From: Onchocerca volvulus
Taxonomy: Eukaryota; Nematoda; Chromadorea; Rhabditida; Onchocercidae
Assembly (NCBI GenBank): GCA_000499405.2
Contig: HG738139.1
Span: 194,564 to 258,563, forward strand
Length of the DNA: 64,000 nucleotides
Direction: 5' to 3'
In this document: positions 42,839 through 56,520 of the stretch, in pieces
Position numbering within the stretch: position 1 is the first letter of the stretch
Layout: the number at the start of each line of letters is the position of its first letter
The notes under the pieces: model-generated
What the model saw: only the letters and a program-made list of their open reading frames with translations
What the model was told of the DNA's origin: nothing
The model's database searches: none
Translations under genes and position numbers: made by a program

Positions 42839-45800
42839 TATAACGGATGAACAGATGACCTGATCTTCTTTCTCCGGTAAAACGGTCATCTATTCATCCT
42901 CTTTTTGCTCCTCTCCTTTCGTCTCTCATTGCGAGATATGAATTCAAAGTTGGAAGAATTGTCGGGGAGGGGGGGAAGGTGGACATGAATGTCATCGAAA
43001 CGCGGGAGAAGACAGGGATGGTTAGATGATATAATTTTTCATTTTTCTACCTTTTTTTCCACTTTTCTTCCCCTCTCTCTCTTTTCTCTCCACTTCCCGT
43101 GCTCTCTCATGTAATCCCCCTCTCTGTGCACCATTGCCTTCCTTCCCTCCATCATGCCAAGGGCGATTAGTTTTGGCTCCCTTCCTTCTCTCTGTCAAAC
43201 CATCATTGATTGCAGCCATTGGAAATTGTTCCTTCAATCCTAACTGATAGATATTTCCACAATCTTTCCCTAAACGTTCCTTATTATTGCACGTCTGATG
43301 ATCGACTTAAAACACTTTGATCGTTTAGCCTCATTTCATCATTCACTTATGATACTTTGATGGCGTGGTTTCATCCATTTAACTCATTTCATCGACTATT
43401 TAACCATGATCAATCCAACTATACATTTACCATTTGATACGCATAATTGAATCAAATATGCTCTGTTGCTTCTTTTTATGATGTCATTTTTCAAATTCAG
43501 ATCGTTTTGTTTACATATTTTCTATTTTATGCCTTTTTTTCTGTTTATTTGAGAAGTTTGCATAAATTATATAATTATTAACCTATGTCAAATTAACTAC
43601 GTTTTATACGTCAAGTAAATGGACAACGTAAATTGCCATTTTGTTAATTCATCCTACTTTTTTTCCACAACAAAATGATAATTTGTCGTCGAGAAATGGG
43701 AATAAAAAGGCAGTTGCATTATTATTTCTCCATAATTAATATTGCATTTATCGTTATTTTAACGTCATTCACATTGAAACTATTATTTAGCGTGGGAATG
43801 TGCAATATTTCCTAGTAATGTTGCCGTTCCAGCATATTACTGAGTAGCGTGGATTTACGTTTATCAAGTTGACGTACTTATATAATAACTTGGATTAATT
43901 ATATCTTATGATAAATTGATTTTTTCATGAAGTGATATTAGTTATTTGTCTATATAATAATTAATTTTCTGTTGCATGCTTATTCTTTTTAATAAGCTGT
44001 TTAGCTTAGTTTTAATAAAATACCAAACTTTTTTCAAAATTATAAAAGAGAAGTTTGCATAATTTTATCTATTTGAAATTATTTCAGAAACAAAATAAAC
44101 GGATTAATTATCATTAATCATAAACCTTGATAATATTTCTTTTTTATGGCAAGCAATCAATATCCATAATGAATGGATTATATATTTACGCCGACCAATT
44201 AATTAATTGTCATTTAACTTGATGTCATCCAGGTGTATCAGTGACATATTTGACTGGGAATGAAAAACTTCTTGTTGACTTGGATCTTTTTTTTTAATTC
44301 AGTTATGAATGAAATTTCATTTTTCTCTTTCTCTGATTACTATTATAGATTTTCGGATAATAATCCGCAATTAATATTAATTATGATCTGCCAAAAGATA
44401 ATATAATTACTAAAATGCCGATTCTTATTTCAGTAGTACAAATATTTTTTTTCTTTTTTTTTAGTATTTGTGATGACAATGATTAAAACATTGAATTAAA
44501 TAGCTATAATTAAACAAAAATAAGTAAAGGTTATTTTATTTTAAATGAATTTGAAAGATTAATTTTGATTGAAGTTTACTTATTTACCATACTTAAACTT
44601 GAATTATAAATGAAATGTCAAATTGAGATTGAAAGTTGAAGAAATTGAAAATTATTTCGCAGTAAACATTATAAGATTTATAAGTCAATTACAAGTATGA
44701 TCATTGTCATTTCTGATCTTTGACATTTGAATGATTTTTTTTTGTTATGGAAGGAAACAACATTATAACCATCAGTATTTTACCGTTCAAAGGGATGTCA
44801 TAGGTCGTGTCAACGTTGTAAAATCGATTTCATAAACTTTTTTAACTACAATTGCCAATACAATTTTCTCCTTTCCTAATAGTAATCCAATAATACTTAT
44901 TATTCACTTCCTTCCGCTTACTTTACTTACTTTCTTGCTTATTCATTTGCACATTAAATGCTTACCTTTGATCATTTATTGATCAAGCTGATCATAAATA
45001 ACATCAAATTAAATTAGTATTCAAATCAATTTTTCGTTATTCGTAAATAAATGAAATGAAATAGAGAGAAAGAAAAAAAAAAGGTTGAATTCGATTTCTT
45101 CATCTTACTGTTTGTACTATTTTTGAAAAAATAAAAGAAAATAAATGAAATTTTGCACTTATTTATTTACAAAATGTTCATTTACTAGGATATTTATTTA
45201 CATATCAAATGTAATCGATGATGTATTTAAACAAGAAATAATGTATTTAAAGCGATTATACAATTTTTATTTATTAAAATTACGCAATAAATGTAATTTA
45301 TAATTGTTCAGTTCATTCATATGAAAAATGCTTCATAATATATTTCAATTTCATCGAATTTCAATAATCAACTATCTTTTTTTCTTTTTTTCTCTGTTTC
45401 CAACTCTTATTAAATCAATTATTAAATTTTAAATCGAAATTATTAATTGCAGGAAGGAAAAAAGTCATTTTTGATCCGTCCTTCGAAATAAATGTCATTT
45501 TTCTTTTTTCATCTTCCATTTGGCATCCATATTTTGAGGAAATTTTCAATTCATTTTCCCCAAAACTACTATTATTTATACCTATTTCGTTTTTCCTTCA
45601 TTTTTCATTATCATCTTATCCTTTTTCATCTCTTATCTCTCTGTCTTAATCTTTTGGATTTCATATCACAAAATCTGGTATAATCTCTTTTCATTTTTCT
45701 TCCACTTTCAATCGATTATCAAATCAAATACTCGAACAGAATAAAGGCGAGAAAGTAAACAAGGAATCAGCGGTCATCAAACAAAAAGTAATACGAATGT

Positions 45801-46034
45801 TTTAATACTAATATTATCAGAGATCAATTTAAAAAAGGAAGAAAAAAATAATTAAGGAATCAAAAAAGGAATCGAATGAAATTTTTTTTGCAAATTTCAA
45901 TTATCAATAGTTTAATAAATGGATTTTCATGGATGTTCTGAGAAGGACTGGAATTTCGAGATTAGCAAAATAAATCCGGTATTCAAATCCATTTTCAAAT
46001 TCAGCATGCTATGCTAATAAATATTACCATTCAT

Positions 46035-46102
46035 CAGAAAATATGCTATAAACATAATTTGGAATTGCCAGAAAATATGCTATAAACATAATTTGGAATT
46101 GC
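46035..46102 (+). repeat. Perfect 34-bp tandem duplication
   Basis: Two identical adjacent 34-base units (46035-46068 and 46069-46102) start CAGAAAATATGC. The lack of any divergence implies recent duplication or an assembly artefact. Confidence 0.95.
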
Positions 46103-46250
46103 CAGCTTTAAAGTTTCATGTTGCTTCTTTGGAGGGAAAAAACAAAATATATGGAATTTAAGAAATGAAGAATGATCGACAATTAATAATGATCCTATGA
46201 TTAGCTTTTTTTTTTTTTTTAGCATAAATTTTGAATTTATCATCATTTTC

Positions 46251-46367
46251 AGACAGCCAATCTCTGATGCTCATTCATAGGCTTTTTTTGTCCATTTATG
46301 CGGTCTTTTTTTCATTTTTACCATAAATAGCCATAGGAAAGCTATGAATGAGTATTAGAGATTGTCT
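46251..46367. repeat. Fold-back (MITE-like) inverted repeat, about 117 bp
   Basis: The left arm 46251-46284 (AGACAGCCAATCTCTGATGC...) and right arm 46338-46367 are reverse complements across about 30 bases, with a few mismatches and small gaps. The middle also contains a short TTTATG/CATAAA pairing. Almost the whole segment can fold on itself. No flanking target duplication was obvious to me. Confidence 0.8.
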
Positions 46368-46393
46368 AAAAATAACACACACACACTTGAAAG

Positions 46394-46415
46394 GGCTTAG
46401 CCTAGTAGGCCAAGC
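46394..46415. repeat. Short GC-rich hairpin
   Basis: GCTTAGCCT and AGGCCAAGC pair over nine positions with one mismatch around a 3-base loop. It lies 27 bases after the fold-back element and may belong to the same insertion. Confidence 0.6.
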
Positions 46416-47939
46416 TGCATTATTTTTTATTGGCCTTAAAATGCTTTACAGTCGATTGGTAGTTCATTGATGCTATGCCTTACTATTTGATCGAACTTTT
46501 TTTTCGGTAAAAAGAAAACATTTTAACGAATCATTCGAATTTAACTGGTTAAAAAGAAATGGATTATTGGATTGGAGAGATGATCAAATTAGTAAGTGTG
46601 TAATTGCATGCATGTCAATGAATGTCACCTTCCATCCTTCGGGCCGTGTATGTTTGGACGTATAACTTTCTTCTTTTTTTGTTTTTCGACAATTTATCAA
46701 AAATTCCTTTCAATTCGAAATTTCATTTTATCGGAATTCGCTGTATTAACATTATTTCTCTAATCAATATATATTCATCTTCATCTTCACGTACGTGTTC
46801 ATATACTTTTACGTATAGATACTTGTTCATATACGCTTAGATATACAAATCTTTACTTAAAATTTAAATCATTTATCTTTAAATAAAATTGTTTTCAATT
46901 TTTTTTCTTTTTTTTTGAGCGTTGAACACGCATTGTTTATATTGCGTCTTTTTTTCTGTTTTTCAATATTTGCTTTTAATCATAATTCATTTAAGAGAAA
47001 AAAAAGTAGAAACTGATAGAGAGAAAATCAGTACATTGATTTAATTATTAATTAGTAATTCGGTAAGGGTCACAGTAGGAAGACATTTGTTATGAACATT
47101 TAACTGAAGCATTGATTTATATCTTTAGGTCAGACTCTGAAATTATGACATATATATAATAAAGTATTTTCTTTCTCAATTTTTTCGAATTTCACATTAA
47201 CCATTATTATTGATATGGGAAATATTATCGCAGTTTATTTTTAAGTGGAAATTTTTTTGTTTTATGATAGATAGTATATATTATCATTAATGAATATTAA
47301 TTAAAATTTAAAAGAATTATTAAGAATGAATGAATGATTTCGACATATCGAAATTTAAAAGAAATTTCTTTTCGAAATTCCCAAGTATATTACTCCTCAT
47401 GCACTCAATGTGTAATATTCTATGCATCGTTTTTTTTTTTTTTCTTCTATTCCATAATCGATAATGAATGATAGATATATGAAAGTTGAATGAGCGGCCT
47501 TTTTTCAACTCACCGATCGATGAGTAATAATAGCAACTGAAATGGTCGAATGAAATTCATTAATATATTGTTGTTTTGATAAATAGAATTTCCATTTAAT
47601 AAACAGAACTTTTCATTATACTATAATTAATTATATTCATCTAATTTTTATTCTTTCTCTTGAAATTAAATTTAAAAAAAGAAAAAAGAAATATGTATTG
47701 ACGGATAGATCCGAAATCTTTTTTCTTTTCCTTGCAATTTCAATCTCTTCGTTTTACATGAACTGTTTCCTTCCCATCTTTCTCTTTTAATTTCTCCATA
47801 TTTCATATTGCACACACTTCTCACCATCCATCATTCAATAATAAAAAAAAAAGTTCTATTTTTCCTTTTTCTAATTTTTAAAATTTTTTTCTTCTTTCCT
47901 CCACTCTCTTACATTTGTATCTATGATTTGTCACTATAA

Positions 47940-48190
47940 ATTATATTATAAGCATATTACCTTCCTTTCTTCTTTTCTCCTTTTCCTTTCTTTTTCTTTT
48001 TCTTCTTTTTTCTTTTCCTTCTCTTTTGTAATTCCCTTTTTCTTTCTTCCTTTCCATGTATCATTTAAAATTTTCAATTCAACACAAAATTCTTTTTAGG
48101 TAGTCTTCTTTAAGTAAATTTCTTTTCTTTTTGCCAATCCTATTAGTCATTCCTTCGTTTCTTTTTTTATTTCTCTTTTTCTTTTCTTCT
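47940..48190 (+). repeat. Polypyrimidine tract
   Basis: Very T/C-rich sequence (TTCTTTTTC, TTCCTTTC words) without a coding frame. Confidence 0.7.
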
Positions 48191-50460
48191 TCTTTTTATT
48201 ATACATTTGTCAATGTTTGGTTTATTTAATTTGAAAATTGAAAAAAAGGGGGTTTTTTTTTTTGCTTTTCTCTTTCTTTAAAAAGTTTAAAAAAGACTTC
48301 TTTTTAAATTTTGAAAATTTTTCAAATCATACCGTATTTTCGCACTTTTTTTCTCTCTTTCCTTCAGCTAAGTTAATTTAATTATAGTAATTGTTATTAA
48401 TAACGAAAAATCAGAGAAAAAGAAAAAGTTTTATTTTTTTTCTTTTAATTTTTTAAAGTAAAATAAACATTTCCTATCACTTTTACAAATTTTACCTTTC
48501 AAATATTCCGCTTAGATTTCACTGTTATCAGTAATATTTCTTCATTTTCCAATTTTTTTTCATTTTTTAATTTAAATGCATTATTTGTATCATTCATTGA
48601 CTATTTGAAATAAAGCACATATCATACTTCTTATAAAAGAATGGGAAAAAAGGAATATCAACAAAAAAAAAAATTTTCTTTTTTTTTTCCTCGAAAATTG
48701 CTTAAAAATTGCTACGATAGAATTAATTACAACATAGAAAGTTAGAAAAGTAACATGAGTTAGTATAATATAATTTATTAATTTATATTAAAAAAAGTAG
48801 TCATCATTACTGAGATAATAAATTTTATATCCTAGTTTAAATCTAATTAGAGATTTTCACTGATAAATAGTGAAGATTTAAATTTGAATATATGTTCGCT
48901 GAATTGAATGTATTGGATTAAATTAATTTAACACATGTAAATTAATTTAAGATTTTTAAAATATATTCTTACTTTTTCTCTAGGATAATTCATATTTCAT
49001 ATTTTTAATATACCATTTGTTAAATTCTATAATGAGCATATAATAATATAGAAATCATTATATAATTTAATTAAATTTTGAAACTTTTTTTTAAAAATTT
49101 TTCTAATCTTTTTTTTTGACGAAAAAAGTTTATCTTCAAGAACGCTGTGTGAAGTTTGGTTTTAGCTTATTTTTTCAAGTTTAGAACATATTAAGACCAA
49201 AGATCAATGTGGCATTGTCCAAGGAGTTATGGAAATCAGTGATCAATAAGCGGAGCCAGTCGGTGGAAAGTAGCGAGAGACAAGTAGATAATCAAAGTCG
49301 TGTCAAAATTTGAAGTAAATTAATTATTTAATGGGATGAAATATTAACAGAAGTAATCGAATAATCTTTTTCGTGTGCAAAAACTTTTGTTTTAATTTAA
49401 ATATTATAATCAGCTTGCTCATTCCATGCATTGTTATTATTTTCTTACTTTTCTTTTCTATTTTCTTTCCAATTTTCCGTCTTCTCCCTTTTCCATCTCT
49501 GCCCACCTCAATCAATCTTTGAAATTCACATTAAAATTATTTTATTCCCTCTGATATAGGGAAGGCTGGGGAACGGAAAAAAGTGGCAAAAAGGAAAAAA
49601 AGGTAGCGAAAAGTTGTGGAAAAAAAGGAAAGAATAAAAATTCCATCGACTTTTTTTTTGTTGAAATATCATTTTCTGACTGATAATTTTGAAAATGGTT
49701 TTTTGAAAATAGATAGATGAATGAAGAGGTGACGTGAAAGAAAAGAAAATGCCTTAACCAATCGATCAATCGATTAATTAAACATCTGTTTAGTGAAATT
49801 GATTTTTAATTAAGTGAGAATCATAGCTCCAGTTTCATCATTTTTTTTTTCCTTTTATTCGAATAAATTTACAAATTTTTTTATTTTTGTTTTGATCAAT
49901 TAATGGCTTTTTTTCCATTTTCCTCAAAGATTTGCTTAATAATACAAACCGTATCATTTTAATAACTATTTAATATTAATTGCTACCGTAGTGTAATTAC
50001 CAATCTAAAGCAGAAAATAAAATATTGTTCAAATTATAAGTAAGTTTTCATAATAAAGATATAGAGTTATTGCTTGAGTTAAATTTAGAACTTGCATGTT
50101 CAGATTTAGATTTAAACTGTAAGCTAGCTCAGACTTAAACACAGATCAGTCTTAATTTAGTACTATAACATATTAATCGAATTAGTGAAATAAGAAAATA
50201 GTTAAAATTGATAGACTGAGTTAAATTTTATTTATTTAATCTGCTCTATTAATGTTAAAAGATAGAGATGTAAAGTAAGCATGCTAATTAATTGAATTAA
50301 TAAATTTGTACAAATAATATTATTGTTTATTTATTTATATAGATTTGCTTGCCAGGAAGAAACTATTACAATGTATGCATCTGTACTGTCTGTTAATTGA
50401 TTTGATCGTTTTTAAAAGTTTCGTTGGAGTTTGTTTACATACTCCCGTTTCCGATGAGAC

Positions 50461-50495
50461 GAGAGAGAGAGGGAGAGAGAGAGAGAGAGAGAGAA
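50461..50495 (+). repeat. (GA)n microsatellite
   Basis: GA run interrupted once by GGG. Confidence 0.9.
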
Positions 50496-51322
50496 ATAAA
50501 GAGGCGATTCTAGTAAGGGAAGAGTTGAATAAGTTTTATAAATGCTCAATGAATAACATTTATATGCTAATTTAGTGCCGCAGTAAGTTCATTTACTCAC
50601 AAAAGTATTTCAAGATTTTCCACTGTTGTTTATGAAACTAAATTGTTAATTATATTCAAACCTTGTGTGTCATTATTAATAGAAATTTGAAATTTTGATA
50701 ATGGTAATAATAGCAGGAAAATTTAATTCGAATTTGTAACATTTAATATTGAAATTATTTCTGATGTGAATGCACTAAACAACAATTTCATATGCTAATT
50801 GTTCAGTATTTTATGCATTATTAATCTATTGAGTTATTAATTTCCTTATTCTCATAAATGTTCATTAATTATCGTATGAACCAACTATTTTCTTTATTAT
50901 AATTTAAATTGAACTTGTGACAGTTGTCATTTTGCTTAATTCGGTTTTTCATTCAGTTAATTTAATTAAAATTTCAAAATTCCGAACGTTTTTAATTGTT
51001 TTCTTTAAATTTCCACTTTATTAAACATCTCATTCAACTGCTTAGAAATTTTTTTGACCAAATGAACAAAGTATTGCAAAAAGTATCAAATTAAGTGGAT
51101 GAAGTTTCAAATAAATACCAAACTTTTTTTATTTCATATTTTCATGCTTGCAGTATTTTTTGTCTAATATTAGTTCAACTAATACTCGTTCGTTCTATTT
51201 CATTTATGCTCATTCTTACGTTAATTCATTCAACCAACAAATCATTGTATTCATATCACTATCAGTGATCATTATCTCTGACAAAGCATAAACTATTTCT
51301 GTAATTGTCATTCATTTATGAG

Positions 51323-51400
51323 AACGAATATAATAACAATAATAATAATAATAGTAGTGATAATAATGATAACAATAATAATGACAATTATAATGATAAT
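51323..51400 (+). repeat. Trinucleotide-rich (ATA/AAT/GAT) cluster
   Basis: Interspersed AATAAT, GATAAT and ACAATAAT units. It produces an Ile-rich artefact ORF. Confidence 0.7.
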
Positions 51401-52020
51401 GTTTGTCCCATTCTTACAGTATACGACGCTATCAAATGAACTATTTGTTTATATACATATTGTATGCATAAATAATGTTTTTTTTTTTCTTTTTCTCTTC
51501 TCTTCCCACAATTTTTTCCGTCATTGATTACGGTAGCGTTTTAAATCCGGAAAAGTTATCGAATTTTCTCATTATCATTACTGCCAGTCTAAACTATTTT
51601 TCATTAATATGTCTCTATTTTTCTTTCTCCCTCCCTCGTTCTCTCTCTTTTTCTCTGTTTTTCTAAAAAAAGTTTATAATGATTGCTTTTGATTATCGTA
51701 GCAGGTATTGAACGATGTGATATATTCACTGTCAGTTTCTTCCTTCTCCTTTTTGCTTATCAAATTGGACATAACGAAGAATATTCAGGAATGATAATAA
51801 GTAGGATAAATGATAATTTTATTATCACATATTGATTAGTACATTGATAATTTATTGATATCATCCTGAGTGGATCGATTCCCTCTTTTTGAGGATTGTA
51901 ACAGAAATTGAAGCGATCATCTTTTATGAGAAGTTGAAGAGGCGAGAAGGGAATTCATGATATTTGATCGTTTCAAAGTATGCAAGTACATACATATTAA
52001 TTACAACCGTATGCTATCCC

Positions 52021-52037
52021 ACACACACACACACACA
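52021..52037 (+). repeat. (CA)n microsatellite
   Basis: Short CA run. Confidence 0.9.
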
Positions 52038-52402
52038 CTTGAAAATTAGAAAGTTTTAAGTATTAAAGTGAGAGATTGAAGTCTGAAATTCTTTTTTTTC
52101 TCTTGTTTTGCTTGATTGTTATGTTTTGCATACACAACAATAGTGATAAGTTTTTTTCTTTTTCATGAAAGGTAAGTGAAGAAGCATTCTATTTATTCTT
52201 TTCTTCTCTTTGCATGAAATAGTACGAAACTTGTCGTTCACTTATTAAACTTTTATTGTTTAAAGCGTAGCCGTTGACAATATTGTTTGTTCATTTCATC
52301 CATGAAAAAAGTTTAGATTAATGAAATCTTTATATTTATTCGTATTTGATGGCAATAATATCAAAATGAGAAAATAAAACAAAGAGCATGCGAGTGATCG
52401 TA

Positions 52403-52453
52403 TGCGTGGGTGGGTAATTATGTGCGTGGGTGGATAATTATGTGCGTGGGTGG
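52403..52453 (+). repeat. 20-bp tandem repeat, about 2.5 copies
   Basis: TGCGTGGGTGG recurs at 52403, 52423 and 52443 separated by TAATTATG, an exact 20-base period. It is a G-rich unit in an otherwise AT-rich region. Confidence 0.9.
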
Positions 52454-53458
52454 TCTGTATGTGTGCATGTGCATGTATACATATAGTATATAGGGGACGG
52501 GTGAGGGAGGGAATGGTTTTTGGATGATATTTGTTTTCGAACGGCTGCACATTTTCCTTTTTTCCTCTCTCTCTCTCTCTCTCCCATCTCTTAAAAGATT
52601 CTTTAATCATTGATCTTTTTTTTGCGTCTATCATTTGAGATGAAGGGAGGGGAGAGAGAGAGGGAGAGATGAAGTCGAGAGATTATGCTTGTTTACTTGC
52701 ATTTAAAATTTCATTTTTAAAAATTTCTAGTAATTTTGAACGATTTCACACAATTCATATGAAAGTAACAATGGTGAGAGAAGTTTGAAAACAATTTTGA
52801 AAATACACAAGTACTTTTTTTATTTTTATTTTTCTCGGACTAGTATTTGTTTTCTCTTCTTTCCTCTTTTTGTCGAATTTGTTTGTTTATTTAGTCTAAA
52901 AACTGTTCACCACAATTAATTAATTAATTAATTCCCCATGACTGTTTAGTTTTTTATCTCCGAAATGTGATAATTTATGCATTTGCCGGAATTTCCCATC
53001 TCTTCCATTTTTCATATCATTTCTAGATATTTCATTTGATGAGTCAAACAGCTCTTTCATACTCATTCAATGTCTTCTTTTCTACCTATTTTAAAATTAT
53101 AAATAAATCTATTTATGTTGGTGTTAAAATCGCCAAGCAAATGACAAATTCATTTAGGAGAATTTCTAAGAAATTTCAAATGAATGAATCATTTAGGCAA
53201 TCACTCTAGGAATGAAATAAAACGTTAGAATATAGTTTCGATTTTTCATTTCCAATTTTTTCCTTTTTTCATCAAACATGTCAATTTTCTTAACCATACA
53301 AACGTATACGTCGCTACAGATCCGTTGAAATGATCAGATTACCATTGGTATTATCATCAATCAACCATTTTTGCTGAAACATCTCCAGAAATTATGAATC
53401 AGCCAGCCACCTTCTTCTTGAATGATGGTTTTACAGATACATTCGAATCTAACCGCCA

Positions 53459-53616
53459 CATGCGCATGCACACGCAGACACCACACATACACGGACACAT
53501 ACGTGGACATACACGTAAGCATGCACGCAGATACATACGTAGACAGACACGGATGCACACACAGACCCACCTACACATGGCACATTGGTGCAATATACAT
53601 ACACATACACACATAC
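53459..53616 (+). repeat. Degenerate CA-rich (CACA/ACG) minisatellite
   Basis: Imperfect ACACA, ACGGACACA and GCACGCAGA units. All frames stay open by chance, giving His/Thr-rich, Tyr/Thr-rich and Cys/Val-rich artefact ORFs on both strands. Confidence 0.8.
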
Positions 53617-53674
53617 TCTTCAGCTCGCTCACTTTTATGCTTTTCAAATGATTGAACGGTTCAGAGAAGCCAAT

Positions 53675-53718
53675 GGCGACGGCGGTGGCAACGGCTACGG
53701 CTACGGCTACGGCTACGG

Positions 53719-53749
<31 letters not shown>

Positions 53750-53757
53750 TGCGACGG
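53675..53757 (+). repeat. GC-rich hexanucleotide repeat (GGCTAC)n/(GGCGAC)n
   Basis: Four GGCTAC units are followed by four GGCGAC units, flanked by degenerate units. Because the period is six, every frame is open: Gly-Tyr/Gly-Asp, Thr-Ala, and Ala-Val on the other strand. No splice or start context makes it coding. It is a striking GC island in this region. Confidence 0.9.
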
Positions 53758-54808
53758 TAAACATGAGGAGATGCATTTTCTTTTTTATTTAATTTCAATC
53801 GAATTTAACGGTAGTTTTATTACGATAGACAACAAATGGATTTATTTATATGGATTTTAACTGAAATTTTATTCATAGATTTATTCACAATTTATTTTAT
53901 CAACTAAATTCATTAGTTTAAATTAGGATTTTAAACTAGTAAATTTATTAAAATCATTTTTATCTATTTCTTTTTACATTTTAAAATAGTTTTCTCACAT
54001 TTTATTCATTCCTTTTTTCTTTGCTTTTTACACATTGCATTTAGGTATTTTTAAAAAAGTGGTTAAATTTTACTGCATACATATTCTTTCTTTGATGTAT
54101 TATTATTATACCGATAGGTTAATTCCATTAGAACCATCAGATTAATTAATGCATAATTATGAACAGAATTAATCGATGATATTTTATACAATCAACTCTT
54201 CTTTTTTGTGGTATAAAACAATGGAATTTGAAATATAAACTTTTCTGTTTTTAAAAAACTTTACACTTTTTTGAAAATTCTGGTTTTCTGTTTTTCTCCC
54301 TTCGACCAGAACGTTCTTCGTCTTTCATTTCCGCTGTGAAATGGATGAAAATGAAAAAAGGAGAAGGAATTATGACATATTCTATGAAATTATCCAACAA
54401 CAATGGGCTAGAAAGTTTTTTCTCAATTTTTCGAATTCTGATAAAACGAAATTTGAAATGTCAATAAGGCATTGTGCAAGATTTTGAAATAAACCCTTCG
54501 CAATATGTTCAACAGCATTCCTAATATTAATTGAACAGAGATGATTGAATGTTTGTATGTGTATGTTTGTCTGTGTGCATCATATTCCTGTCGTTTGTAA
54601 TAGTGCGTGTGTATGTGTATGTGTGTATGTGTATGTATGTGAATGCATATTTTGTACTTTTTTTTCATTGAAATACGTAATGTTGTACTGGTTGGAGAAA
54701 TCTCGTAAAAGCGTTGCCCAAAATTTTCCTATTAATATATTTCCTAATTTCTTTACAGCCATCAATTTATTCATATGATTTCATTATAACGTTAAACTAT
54801 GGATCGAT

Positions 54809-54846
54809 TTATTGATTGATTGATTAGTTGATTGATTGATTGATTG
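54809..54846 (+). repeat. (TGAT)n tetranucleotide repeat
   Basis: TTGATTGATTGAT run with one interruption. Confidence 0.9.
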
Positions 54847-56400
54847 TAAAAAGGGCAAAATATAAATTGATCTTGACGAAAATGTATGTTTTTCGTTCTT
54901 CTCTTTTTTTTCTGTCTTTACTTTTCGAAATATTTTGTTGAAAATGTGAAATATTAACGATATGTACGGCAACTTTGAGGAGAAAACGAATCTTTTATTC
55001 ATTCGATCGATGAGAAAATATCATCATTTCATGTCTTTCAGAAAATTGATCTAGGGATGCTATCGTATTCTGCACCGATTAGTAGTATTATTATTTCTAT
55101 CGATTTCTTAATTATTATCCGGTTACATCTATTCGATATTTAATTATCGATAATTTTTTCTTTTCAAAATACCTTAATTTCATTTATGAATGAATAACCG
55201 AAGCGTGTTTTGTTGTATTTCTTCGTCCCGACGATTTTTTTTTAAATTTCCATCATTCGCAATTGATTTAAATATAATGATGTTTGGATATATGGTGCAT
55301 CGATTGATATCATTTCGAAAAAAAAAAAAAACAATTTGATGTTTGAATGGAATATTAAATAGTATTCGATTTTTTCTTCTTTAAAATTTAATTTTACTTG
55401 AATTTTTCACAATTTCATCATTCCTTAAATGTGACAAAATATTTTTACATATTTAATTCATTTGTCAAATTGAATATTTTTATTTTGCTTTTTCAAATCA
55501 AATATTGTTAATTGGTAGCAAAAATGTTTCCTTTTTTTTTCTCTCTATTTTAATACATAATGAATTTTTGCATGCGTTTATAAGATATTATCTGATATTT
55601 AATGAGTTTACATTCTCATTTACTTTTTTCTCGTCTTATTTACTTATTTATTAAATATATCGAGAAGACATATAATATCGGAAGTTTTGTTCGGCAAATA
55701 TTGAATGCTATAACTTCTCTGAATATATGATGCTCATTTATCAAATAATGATATCAGTTCGTTTAATCATTTTATGATAAGAAATAATAGTGATAATCAT
55801 GATGAAGTAATGCTTTCTACATCTGTCAATATAAGAGTAGTCGAGAGTTGCGATCTGATAATTCAGCATAAGGGGATAACAGTGAAAAAGTAGGATTTGC
55901 CTTTAGTTAGTTAGTATAATATGGTGCTTTCTTGAGTTAACCTTGAAAAATTTCTGAAACGTATTCTTATCATATCTTACTTCTATTATCATTCATTAGT
56001 ATAATGTATTCCATCAAATCAGTTTCTATATTTTTCTAATAAATAAATATCTTTTTTAGAATATGTATGCGTCTATTTATTTATTTATTCATGCAATTTA
56101 GATGTGCAAATTATCTCCAATATTATCATCAACTTTGATAATTTTTTTAATATAATTTTTTTTTTTTTGGATAGAATATTAAAAGTGAAGCAAGATTAAT
56201 GTTGTAGTCACACAACTTTTTTCATAATTTTTTCAAAGTTAAAAAAGCAACTTGTTTACATTTAAAAAAGTTAAAAAGTCGACATAAAAGTTTAACACCT
56301 GCATAAAAATAACTTAGAGGTAGGATAGAATTATGAAAGTGATAATAATAATAGTAATACTGATAGCGGTGATAATAAAAGCGATTGTGGTGATTGAAGA

Positions 56401-56411
56401 ACACACACACA

Positions 56412-56482
<71 letters not shown>

Positions 56483-56520
56483 GCATATGCACACACACAT
56501 ACACACACGCACACACACAT
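56401..56520 (+). repeat. Long (CA)n microsatellite, about 120 bp
   Basis: CA dinucleotides with a few AA, CG and TG interruptions near both ends. It is the longest dinucleotide array in the window. Confidence 0.95.

Noticed and set aside
43022..43237. 71-codon Lys/Arg/Gly-rich minus-strand ORF
   Set aside because: Encoded by a T/C-rich tract (purine-rich on the minus strand); no supporting signals.
53361..53860. Several overlapping ORFs on both strands (His/Thr, Cys/Val, Gly-Tyr, Ala-Val rich)
   Set aside because: All are readings of the CA-rich minisatellite and the hexamer repeat, open in many frames because of repeat period.
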